A stretch of 64,000 bases of DNA from Bostrychus sinensis (lineage: Eukaryota; Chordata; Actinopteri; Gobiiformes; Eleotridae). A program made the position numbers and the translations under genes. Where the stretch lies: NCBI GenBank assembly GCA_020698575.1, contig CM036256.1, forward strand, positions 12,291,908-12,355,907. Reading direction: 5' to 3'. Shown in pieces: positions 13,301-21,994 of this stretch. The notes under the pieces are model-generated. The model searched no databases. It had not been told where the DNA came from and saw only the letters and a program-made list of their open reading frames with translations. Every line of letters starts with the position of its first letter. Position 1 is the stretch's first letter.

Positions 13301-16300
13301 AGACAAATCCAGGACAAAACCAGGACTAATCTAAGACCAAACTGAGCCCTAAACAGAACTAAGTAAGGTCTAAACTACTTAGGTACAGAACAAGTTTATT
13401 GCATACAGTATATATTATGTACTTCCACTTTTTTTTAACTTTGTTACTTATACCAGTGGAATGTAACAAAAGTACTTAGTTACTTTACTTAAGTACAGTT
13501 TTTATATATCTTCATGTTACTTTACTACATTTTAGAGCAAGTATCTGTACTCCACTACTTTTTTTTAGTTTGATTTAAAATGAGTTTTTGCTGTGCCGTC
13601 ATTGTAGTCAGAGTACTTCAGTATAAAAGATGCAGTAAAGTAGTACTCTTCAGAAAAACCTCACCGACAGTTTCAGTCTCTTCTATTGCAGAGGTTAACC
13701 TTTAGTTTTCAGCACAGTTTTTCAGCAAAATCCTTCACATTTAACAGATTCATTAGTTTTTGAATCTGTGCGAAATACTTACTCACAAGTACATTTGAAC
13801 CTAGGTATACTTTTATACTTTTACTTAAGTAGAAATTTTCATGGGATACTTTGACTTGAGTACGTTTTTGCTCCTTTATCTGTACTTCCACCTCTGACTT
13901 ATACCATGATTTGTGTCTCTGCAGTTCTCAAAAGCCCAGACGGGAACTGGATAGCCCTTCAGAGCGGCCAACTGTCCCGTCCCAGCCTGCTGACCAAAAG
14001 GAAGAGCCTTGTCTACAGCGCCTTGGAGAGAGAGTCCGGGGCAGTGTCCGCCTATGAAGCCATGGACTCGGACTGTGAGAGCAGAGCAGAGCCGGACAGT
14101 TCGTGGGGCGCTGCCCTGAAGGAGATCCACAAGAAAATGACCCAGTCCCAGTCAGATTTACTGGACGATGTGGACTTGGACTACGCAGGGGGCCGGAGAG
14201 GCAGCAGGGACTCTGAGGGGAACTACTGGAAATCTAACAAGGCGCTGATAAACAGGAAGGTGCCAGCGGAGATCAGGAAGCCCTCGTCGTCTCGTAGGAC
14301 AAGTATCATTGATGTGAACTTTAACGTAGAGGGAGGAACAGCAGAAGAAGAGGAAGAAACCTGTGCCAACACTGAGAAAGAGGAGAGGAAAGTCCGGAGG
14401 TCGAGGAGGAAACGGAGGAGTAAAAAAGAGACAACAGCTTCTTATGTACAGGTGAGTGCTGTCAAAAAATAGACCAACATAAAGAAAATGTTAGAGAAAT
14501 ACTAATAATCTGGGCTCTGGGCATATTCCTTCACCAAGTCATCCATCCACAGCAGTTTTCACTTGAAATCCTCACCACCTGCAGCTTTTAGGTGACGCTT
14601 TATTTTTTCTGGTTAGTTACTTTATATTTCTTGTTGTAGTATATTCTGTGCACTTGTGCCATATTTCATAGAATAGATCAAAAGTAGGACCGCTGCTCAG
14701 TGTTTGTAATAAAGTGCCTCTGGTTTTCATTGATTAAAAATATTTTCTAACATCTCTGTTTCTAGCATTACATTTTCACAAAATTAGTGTGAAACTTCAT
14801 TCATACTACATACTAGTGTGATACTTCATGAAAACCATGTTGATCTGCAGAGGAGTAATGATCTTGTATCTGTGAACCTGTGCTGGTCCAATAGTGTCAG
14901 CTGTGGGCATTTCAGTTTTGGTGACAAACCAATTGTTTTAATGTTTTACTGTTACTTGTTATTTATATTTATATATATATATATAAAAACATTACAAAAA
15001 CACTGCTGGATAAAATTTATGTTAAAGTAATATTTTAAAACATGTTTATAACTGTAATTAATTTCAAATTATATTTACTATGATACTTACTATGCACTTA
15101 ATGTTTTTAGGTACTTAATATTTTATTTGACAAATTTTTGGGGTCTGTTGTCCCGGGCCCCAGGGTTAGAGGGGCCCAAAAATGGTCCCTCTTATATTTA
15201 TTATTATCATGGGCCCATGTGAAGCCTTTTTGCCTCGGGCCCCAGTAAACCTGTCAACGGGCCTGGTCTGAAATGAAGAATGAATTGAAATTGAAGTGAA
15301 ATATAGACAGCCTCTGGGGCCCCCCGCAGTACTTTTGTGAACCCCCCAGGGGGCCTTGGACCGCATCTTGGGAACCGCTGATTTAAAGCATATGAGTGGA
15401 AATGCTAAGGCTGTGATCTTGTTCCCATTTTTTTCCAGATACAAAACCAAGTCTTACAGTCTTATATCATTCTCTTCATATTTTCACAGGACCACTGTAA
15501 CAAACACACGTCCCATCACTCCTCTGACGCTGCCACACCTGAGACTCTGACCTCCGCAGCCACGACCCCTGACCTCAGCAGCAACATCGCTGGGCCGGCA
15601 GCCAATCAGATCAACCAGGAGCTTACAATAAAACTACAGCACTTAGCGGGACAGGCCAGCTTCAGCGACTCCTCGACCAGAGAGGATGACGCACAAAATA
15701 ACGGGTTTGAATACAGCAGTGGAGATTATATGGACGTTGACGAAGGAAACGCTGATGAGAAAGACAGGAAGACAGACGAGATGGAGCTGGACAATGAGGC
15801 AAAAGACAGATTATACAAATTAGTGGCTCAATCTAGACTTTTGTACCTATCCTCTACAGATGACGACTTAGACAGAGCTGACTTAGTGAGTGAGGAAGAG
15901 GACGCACAGCCAAGCGAGGACCTTAAATTCAAACTTTGCCGCCTCGAGCAAGAGGTCAAATCTACTCAGTTTTCTTCTACAGAGGACGAACTTGACAGAC
16001 TGGGCCTTGACAAGGATGAAAGGCAGGAAGGGGGGCACGAAGAGCTTGCTGTTAAAGTGTGCAGATTAGCCAACCGAGTCAACGCCGCGCAGTTTTCTTC
16101 CACTGAGGATGAGTTGGACAGAGTTGGGATAGCAGAGGAGGCCATAGATGAAGCAGCGCTGTGGAAATTGCAAGCTGAGAAAGGCGCACAAGTGAGAGAT
16201 TTGGCGAGTTTGGTGAGCACGTGCCAGTTTTCTTCCACTGAGGATGAGTTGGACAGAGCGGGACAAGATGAGGTGGTGCAAAAAGAGGTGAACTGTGTAA

Positions 16301-19300
16301 AAGAAAGTATAGATTGTTGTAGGAGAGAGTCCATTGGAGATTTAGATGTTGATATGTTTGAACTAAAGGTAGAAGAAAGACGTTGGGAGGACAGTGTAGA
16401 GCAAGATGCAAGAGATGGAGCCAGTTGTATAGAGACCAAAATAACATCAAGTATTGAGAGTGAAAATGTGAATAAAATGGTTTTGCATGAGTCAAAAAAT
16501 CAAGAGGAAAAAATTGAGAAAGAAAAAGTAGGTGAGAGCAACGGGACAGAGCCTCAAACAGTGTCTGACAGTCAGGAAGACGATGAGGAGTTCAACCAAA
16601 TTATTAACAGCATGTTGCTGATGACTCTCGAGGACATGCAGATGGGAGATTTTGAAGAGAGGAGTGGACTGTGTGAAGAAGTGGTGAGAGATTTTGATAA
16701 TGGTGTGGCTAAAGGAGGAGATGAGGACAGAGAGACAGGAGAAGAAATAAAAAATGTCGAAACAGGGGTTATTAGAATAGAAGCTGTGAATGAGGAGATG
16801 CAAAGTTCAGCAGAACCGGGAGAGGATTTAAGAGGACAAACAAACAAACAGAAGGATGAAAAAGCTGATTTAAAGGAAGATGTGTGTTTGGAAACTTGTA
16901 AAACAGATACGAAAGTGGAGAAATACTACAAAGTGCAAGACAGTAGAGAGGTTACAGAGGCCCGAATGAAAGAAGCAGAAGAGGAAAGCTCAAATACGAA
17001 CACAGATGTGGGACATGAGGAGGTTAACCTGGAGCAGAGCGGTGTCACCACAGCTACAGAGGCTCTACTGTCTCCAGAGGAAATTCAAAAGGTAAACATG
17101 CACCTTTATCTTTATCTGTTGATTGTGGAAAGTTTTTGGCTGCTCTTCTTTTTGCTATGTACTTTTAAGAACTTTTGTGAATCTATTTTTTTTTCTGTAT
17201 AACATTTTGTGTCTGTCATTCTGAACTAACCATCACTAAAACACTATTCCTCCTGCCTTTTGTGTTTGTTATGCTGCCTTTTGTCTGTGGATCCTGTACG
17301 TCAGGGCAGTGAGTTTGTATCAACTCGATTGCAAAAGGTGAGAAAGGGATTTGATTTTGGTGATAAGGCAGTCTGCTACTAAAATATTTACTGTATTGTG
17401 TGACTTTAAATAATGATGCACATGCTGAACCTAAAATATTCCACCCATCTGCTCCAAAAAAGTTTATTTCATGGTTGTAGGTAAAGATAAAACAGACAGA
17501 AATCACATACATAATATGGTGAGACTCTGAAGAATGAACAAAATGTGAATGTGTTAACTTAAAGGGTGTTTTTTTGTTTTTTGTTTTTTACCTTTTGCTA
17601 ACTGCATATCTTTGTCCCACAGAGGTACTCGGCAGTGTCTCTACGGAGCATCACCACTGAGGTCCTGAAGGTGCTCAACGCCACTGAGCAGCTGCTGCAG
17701 GAGACACAGGGAGAGGACTTCCCCAAAACATCTACCACACCTCTGCTCCAAAACACAGACCCCAAAAAACTGGACGAGCAGTTCTCCAGGCTCGAGGAAA
17801 ATGTGAGTTTACATTTCTACGCTAGAAACATTTTACTCTCTTATTCATACAGCATTAAAGAAAACAAAAATGTTGTTCAGATAAAGGGATTGTGAAAATA
17901 TTTAAAATACAGGGTTCATACAGTCATGGAAAACCTGGAAAAGTCATTGAATTTTAAAAAGCAATTTCCAGGCCCTGGAAAAGTTTTGGGATTTTACTTT
18001 TGGTGTAAAGTTTTGTAAGGGTTTTGGAAATGTAAACCGTCTGCGTCAGCTAGAATACAGTAAATATAAGTGTCTTCTTGGCCTCTTCTTGTCCTTTTTT
18101 TTTGCTGAACTGTGGTTCTTTTAGTTTTGGTAATGCTTTAAAACAGAAAGATGATTAGTTTATATTTAATTTAGCATTATCTTTTACCGGCGTATATATA
18201 TATATAAGTCAGTAAAATTAGTGGAATAATATATTTCTGGGGGAAAGAAGCTTCATCTGACTAATTTCCAGACTTAACAAATGAAATTGTATTAAAATTA
18301 TGTTTCTAATGTACCACACTGGACATTTTGAATACTATTTAAACACGTGTAAGTCAATTGAAAAGTCATAGAAAATTCTTGGTAAAAAAGTGCATGAACT
18401 CTGAAAATAAAATAGAAATAAAACAGATGATTAAACATAGCACTTGAAGATGTTTCTGGTCTTTTTTGGTGTCATCTGGTGGAGAACCTGTAAACTGCAA
18501 TACCACACCTCACTCTTCTCGCCTTCAGAGACTGAACTACGGTAGCCCTGCAGGGACATTCTGCTGTTTTTAAACAAACCTAATGGAAAAGATTGGAGTG
18601 GAGATTTTCCTTAAAACATTTTGATAAGAATAGACTTATTTCATAAATATCCCACACCTTTTAGGATGACGATGTATTCAACAAAAATGCTCAGGTTTTT
18701 TTCTCTTCTGAAGGAACAGGACGAGGGATTTATGAAACATATTTTTGGTTTTATGGCGTTAAGATAAAAAAATACAAAGATTATTATTCAGAGGGACTTA
18801 CACACTTTTTAAAATTATGTTAAAAATAGTTCAAACAGATACAGATGTGTTATATTTTAAACATTTAAAGTTGGACGTTTTCAAGTCAGGTACCAGCCTG
18901 ACTATTTATGCCGGTCCCAAACTTGGATAAATGGATAGGCTCGGAAAGGGCATCCAGTGTAAAACCTATGCCACATTAATATGCTATGCTCTATGCTATG
19001 AGGCAGATGATTTTCTGTGGCGACCAGAAACTAAAATATAATCACAGTCTGTAGAGATCAGGAATAGTTTTGTTGTTAAATTAATGCATGTAGTGTTTAC
19101 CTTGCTGATACTGAAGACTTTAAAATCCTGCAGGTTTACATGGCGGCAGGTTCAGTGTACGGCCTGGAGGCCGAGCTCAGCGACCTGGAGGACTGTGCCA
19201 GGGCCATCTCCAGCTCCACGTCCCACTCAGAGCTGTCCTTCCTGGAGGAGCAGGTGGCAACGGCTGCGGCTAAAGTCCAGCAGTCTGAGCTCCAGGTGAC

Positions 19301-20114
19301 AGACTTTTTATCTTTTTACAATGAATGATCATGTTTAAACAAAAGGTAAGTAATCGGATGTGCTCTGTTGTAGATATCGGACATCTCGGCCAGAATCGCT
19401 GCTTTGAGAAGTGCAGGCCTCAATGTGGATCCTCAGCCGAGTTTCACTAAATCCAGGAACGCTCCAGTGAAGGTACAAACACTTTAAATATAAAACAACA
19501 TGTGGTGAAGTGTTTTATTGTATTGTCAAGCTGTTGGCAGTATAAATAAATCACTTAATGAATCAATGTTTGTTTTTCAGTCCATCACTTTGGATTCCTC
19601 ACGACAACAGAGGCGACTGTTACCTGCTCCGCCCGTTAAAGGTACATTAATGGGAGAAATTTAGGAAATACAGCTCTGAAAAAGATAAGAGACCTTTGCA
19701 AAGTGACCAGTTTCTAAGGTTTTTCTCTTTATAGGTGCGATATGAAGTGAGCCAAACACTTGCCTTATTTTTGGCTACCTGCTGACAATACTTATCCTAA
19801 TTTGTAATCAGAGCTTTCCTGCATCTTGCTTTCCATCGGTTTTTCAAATTGCTATTGGGAAACTTTACACCACTCTCTCAGGTTTGCTCCGTGGTCTGTG
19901 AGTTCATAAAGCAACAGACACTGGCCTGGGATGGTTCTCAGACTCAGAAAAGAGGCTGAAAGAAGAATAAATTGCAGTGGTCTCTTATTTTCTCCAGAGC
20001 TGTGGGTCAACAATAAGGAGTTTGATGGGCTACTCTTTTGGTAGACTATTTAAATGGTCATTGACAAACTTTTATAGTGTATTTTTTCTTCCCTCAGATG
20101 ATAAGGAAACTTAA
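1344..20114 (+). CDS. myrip: Myrip (Slac2-c): Rab27 effector that links vesicles to myosin and actin
   Basis: Coding exons, each phase-consistent: 1344-1453, 5450-5671, 7264-7400, 10396-10476, 11359-11456, 11678-11758, 11938-12045, 12939-13074, 13925-14451, 15490-17091, 17623-17802, 19134-19295, 19374-19472, 19581-19641, 20098-20114; about 1,206 residues against about 860 in human MYRIP. In this family the protein binds Rab27-GTP on melanosomes or secretory granules and recruits myosin VIIa/Va and actin. The N-terminus MGRKLDLSGL starts the Rab-binding helix. Zinc-finger cysteines are C64, C67, C81, C84, C89, C92, C104 and C107, followed by the Rab27 contact SLEWFY (117-122). MYRIP rather than melanophilin is indicated by GSICGSDSAFYRQSE, RVAEEAIDEAISKAE, AWKSVDRLDN and SPDGNW. 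The C-terminal EEQVATAAAKVQQSELQ and SRQQRRLLPAPPVK segments are strongly MYRIP-like. The predicted C-terminus (DDKET) is short; mammals have a longer tail, so another 3' exon may exist. The length excess comes from the 1,602-bp acidic exon. Confidence 0.9.
1784..2275 (+). repeat. Non-autonomous repeat, family B, copy 1 (nested)
   Basis: This copy begins CAGGGTTTGTACAGTCACG and carries the GGAAAAGTCATGAAATT and CCTGGAAAAGTTTTGG blocks shared with copies at 17910 and 24803. Flanking sequence (GCAAAGGTGTCCAAAACT before, GCCTGAAAAAAGCATTATAT after) matches another dispersed repeat (family A, intact near 25915-25970). Copy 1 is therefore inserted inside a family-A copy. Confidence 0.65.
3010..3374 (+). 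mobile_element. RTE-type LINE ORF2 C-terminal remnant
   Basis: An open stretch from about 3166 to the TGA near 3374 reads RLRRFGHVQRRESEY, then RRFMDVEKEY and GVREEDAEERT. This is the C-terminal tail typical of RTE/Rex3-like non-LTR retrotransposons of fish. Upstream sequence (3021-3110) reads as the preceding part but is broken by stops. It is a 5'-truncated, decayed copy inside myrip intron 1. Confidence 0.65.
4292..4400. repeat. Degenerate AAACCAGGACT minisatellite
   Basis: A run of imperfect 10-14 bp units of the type AAACCAGGACTAAACC lies in myrip intron 1. The same motif recurs at 12649-12710, 13246-13375, 22255-22990 and 30760-30940. Confidence 0.7.
5020..5165 (-). repeat. Family-A dispersed repeat, reverse copy
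   Basis: Read in reverse, this matches the element at 10757-11215. Shared blocks include the AACATTATAATA region, the GTTGAATTTGC segment and the ACTCCAGGTATGTTTTT segment. It is truncated at its far end and lies just upstream of myrip exon 2. Confidence 0.6.
9812..10345. mobile_element. hAT-like non-autonomous element of the AAGTA-rich type
   Basis: It starts with CAGTGGTGGAAT and ends with ATTCCACCAG, giving inverted termini. Between them is AAGTACTTTTACTT-rich sequence in both orientations. There is no coding capacity. It ends about 50 bp upstream of myrip exon 4. A related copy occupies 13454-13896. Confidence 0.6.
10757..11215 (+). repeat. Family-A dispersed repeat, longest copy
   Basis: The copy contains TTCAACTTTTCTGAGC, ACCATGTTATAATGATG, CCTGGAGTTGAGTTTTGC, GAGGCCTCAAAACGCT and GCACTGACCAATCAACAAG. 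The same string of blocks occurs at 24122-24475 and, in part, at 25755-25975 (plus) and 5020-5165 and 23222-23372 (minus). No open frame is present. It is probably a SINE or MITE. Confidence 0.65.
12649..12710. repeat. Short AAACCAGGACT minisatellite tract
   Basis: A few imperfect units of the AAACCAGGACTAAACC type lie between myrip exons 7 and 8. Confidence 0.6.
13246..13375. repeat. AAACCAGGACT minisatellite tract
   Basis: A degenerate run of AACCCAGACTAAACC-like units lies between myrip exons 8 and 9, immediately before an AAGTA-type element. Confidence 0.6.
13454..13896. mobile_element. AAGTA-rich hAT-like element, second copy
   Basis: It begins CAGTGGAATGTAAC and ends TACTTCCACCTCTG, with AAGTACAG and TACTTAAGT tracts throughout. 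It lies immediately upstream of myrip exon 9, so its 3' end contributes sequence close to that exon's acceptor. Confidence 0.6.
15130..15380. repeat. hAT-like remnant next to the big myrip exon
   Basis: The right end reads CATCTTGGGAACCGCTG, the complement of a CAGCGGTTCCCAA hAT-type terminus. The body is rich in GGGCCCC and GGGGCCCAAAA segments. The left terminus was not recognised. Only about 110 bp separate it from the acceptor of the 1,602-bp exon. Confidence 0.45.
15490..17091 (+). other. myrip: Large acidic myrip exon with four tandem SSTEDELDR repeats
   Basis: This 1,602-bp exon (534 codons, phase 0 on both sides) encodes residues 501-1034. Four copies of a motif of the form QFSSTEDELDR begin at 15844 (diverged, YLSSTDDDLDR), 15967, 16090 and 16225. 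The spacing is 123, 123 and 135 bp, that is 41, 41 and 45 residues. Copies 2-4 are preceded by a short helical stretch (for example KLCRLEQEV, KVCRLANRV). The rest is Glu/Asp/Lys-rich and probably disordered or coiled coil. The single mammalian counterpart appears to be the segment around RLYELAMKM followed by a Ser/Glu patch, recalled from human MYRIP. The dense antisense open frames here are by-products of this repeat. Confidence 0.85.
17305..17337 (+). other. myrip: Candidate 33-bp microexon of myrip
   Basis: The sequence between the CAG ending at 17304 and the donor GTGAGA at 17338 is 33 bp, exactly 11 codons (GSEFVSTRLQK), in phase 0. Both flanking myrip exons also meet in phase 0, so it can be included or skipped without changing frame. 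The polypyrimidine tract upstream is moderate and the donor is strong. No homologous residues were recognised, so it may be an alternatively spliced cassette or a chance pair of sites. Confidence 0.4.
17910..18403 (+). mobile_element. Family-B element, complete copy with inverted termini
   Basis: The left end CAGGGTTCATACAG and right end GTGCATGAACTCTG are imperfect inverted repeats. The internal sequence shares GGAAAAGTCATTGAATT and CCTGGAAAAGTTTTGGG with copies at 1784 and 24803. There is no open frame, so it is a non-autonomous DNA element of about 490 bp. Confidence 0.65.
18885..19030 (-). repeat. RTE-type LINE 3' end fragment
   Basis: The sequence GCCGGTCCCAAACTTGGATAA followed by GGAAAGGGCATCCAG is a typical RTE/Rex3 3' end. 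The oppositely oriented counterpart occurs at 27590-27690. It lies just before the myrip exon at 19134. Confidence 0.5.
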
Positions 20115-20920
20115 AGTGTTATGCAGCTCCAATGAACTGTGCCTTCTTCACTGTGCAGACTGCAGGCCAATCTAAATCATTTATCAGCACAAGTGGTATA
20201 TTTGTTGTTTTATCTTCAGTGCAAAAGATCCAAGTATTTGTTTTTGTTTGTATCACAATATGACTAAAAAGATGAACTAACTATGATTAAAACGATCAAA
20301 GTAGCAGAGAAAAAAACATTATCTCTACTACAGTGACCAGACAAATAATATGGATGGATAAAATAGCAGCTGCTTTGATGGAGATGTAAAGTCCATATAA
20401 ATATATAAATATTAGTAGCATTGGTTTAGTTAGACAATAATCTCAACGGAGCTCAACACTGACTGTTGCCTCTGGTTTCTGAAGTAAAATTTTCATTTTC
20501 ACTTTGCAAAAATCCTGAGCTTAAAGCCGTGACCGAGGCTAATCAGCTATAGCATAACTCATGACCATTACCCAATTTATTTTGATAAAAAAAGACCTGA
20601 AACCTAAAAAAAGAATATAATAAAAAGTAATTATTTATTTATATTTTTTAATTTTATTTTAATTTTTTTATCAAAATTAAATGTGCGATGGTCCTGAGTA
20701 ACCCCTGAGCTGAAAAGCCTCTGTCACAGCTTTAAACTCTTAAATACTCATTAATGTATGATTTTTTTCAATGAAGAAATTGAATGGGAGATTTACTTCA
20801 GAAACCAGAGACGAGCAGTCGCTGTTGCACTCCATGCAGTACGAGCTGTTGCTGTTATACAAATGTACAAAATATAAAGGATGTATTTTTTTAGTCACCT
20901 GTAGTTTGTAAAACAAAATT

Positions 20921-20926
20921 AATAAA
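20921..20926 (+). terminator. Candidate polyadenylation signal of myrip
   Basis: A canonical AATAAA lies about 0.8 kb after the predicted myrip stop, in an otherwise gene-free AT-rich stretch. On the opposite strand, AATAAA complements also occur near 20577 and 20631, which could serve the convergent plxdc2-like gene. Assignment is by position only. Confidence 0.3.
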
Positions 20927-21270
20927 TTGTGCTTTAATTTAATTAAAACTATTCAGAAGATAATCTTGCAGATGTGTTTTTGTCTGGAGACAGTCCGGTT
21001 TGCTCCGGAGCTGAGGGTGGGCATGTGGTGAGGAATTTAGTCTGTTTTTTGAGACGAGGAAATGGCACCCAAACATGAGATTCCTTTTTTCTGAGTCTTA
21101 CAGTTTAGGAAAATAACAGCCATCTTTGAGACTACTGCCCTCTAAACAAACAGCAGTGGTGGAGAGTAACTAGATACTTCTACTCAAGTACTTTACTTCA
21201 GTTCAAATACTTAAAAATACATGATACAACATTTTGGAGGAAGTAAACTCCATATGGGTAAAATATTTTT

Positions 21271-21323
21271 GTGGCCAAGTTGGTAACACACTTTCAATCA
21301 GCAGATCACAGGTTCAATACAGG
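21271..21323 (+). repeat. tRNA-like SINE head
   Basis: An A-box-like TGGCCAAGTTGGTAA and a B-box-like GGTTCAATAC are spaced as in a tRNA. No acceptor stem closes, so this is not a functional tRNA but probably the 5' part of a tRNA-derived SINE. Confidence 0.4.
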
Positions 21324-21330
21324 TTTGGTC

Positions 21331-21390
21331 GTATTAGTAGTATTAGTATTAGTATTAGTATTAGTATTAGTATTAGTATTAGTAGTAGTA
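21331..21390 (+). repeat. ATTAGT hexanucleotide microsatellite
   Basis: About eight to nine near-perfect TATTAG units, flanked by TAGTAG triplets. Confidence 0.9.
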
Positions 21391-21777
21391 GGAGGATTAA
21401 GATTGTGATGTAAAACTTTGTCTGTAAGGTAAACTTTCTACTAGATACTTTTTACTATAACTTTAATTATTTTGCTGATTACTTTTACTTCTACTTTTGC
21501 TAACAGACAAAGCAAACACCGAACCTTCTTGACAAAAGCCGGGTTACACATTTTTCACCTGAGTACTTCTCTTTTATGTACAGAGCATTGTTACAGTAAA
21601 ATAAGCAGACTTATAGTAAAATAAGCAGTTTTTCCTCACAGAGGTTGAACTTTTTCTCTTTGAATGCTCCAATCCAGTCCACACATTTAAAGATCTTTGC
21701 ATTCATAAAGAACAATAACTCCCAAACAGTCTCAGTACTTTCTCTAAGCATTCTGGGATTTTTAGATTTTTTTTTTG

Positions 21778-21994
21778 TCAGGAGTTTTCAGAGAGGAGGA
21801 AGCGCTCTCGTTGGTCCGGGACTACAAATCCCTCTTTCTGCTCGCTTTCTCGTCGGTCTGAGATGACAAAAGCCTGTTTGGGATCAATGACCACTGCACT
21901 GTCCTTGTCCTGTCCTGAGATCTCCACCTCGGCGTATGAGGGACGACCAGAGCCTCGCCGAAACCTCAGGAATGGGCCAGTGGGTCGGACGGCG
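21778..21994 (-). other. plxdc2: Terminal plxdc2-like exon with one-base frame disruption
   Basis: The exon is 217 bp to the downstream stop, one more than a multiple of three. From the acceptor (CCCATAG), phase 0 gives RRPTHWPIPEVSA and stops at 21884-21886. The next frame gives FLRFRRGSGRPSYAEVE and runs to the stop at 21778. Both halves match the family, so the break lies in the short CCCATTCCTGAGG stretch near 21965-21978. Either the assembly has a spurious base or the allele has lost its conserved tail. Confidence 0.8.

Larger units (their letters stand above)
21154..21560. repeat. AAGTA-type element split by a tRNA-derived SINE and a hexanucleotide array
   Basis: The left part starts CAGTGGTGGAGAGTAACTAG and the right part resumes near 21425 with ACTAGATACTTTTTAC. 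Between them lies a tRNA-like head (21271-21323) and an ATTAGT microsatellite, so the structure looks nested. Confidence 0.45.

Noticed and set aside
15966..16847. Several antisense open frames of 70-157 codons opposite the big myrip exon
   Set aside because: They are low-complexity Ser/Leu-rich shadows of the acidic repeat exon, with no splice sites or domains.
1344..20114. Melanophilin (mlph) as the identity of the first gene
   Set aside because: The EEAIDEAISKAE, SVDRLDN, SPDGNW and LPAPPVK segments are MYRIP features absent from melanophilin.
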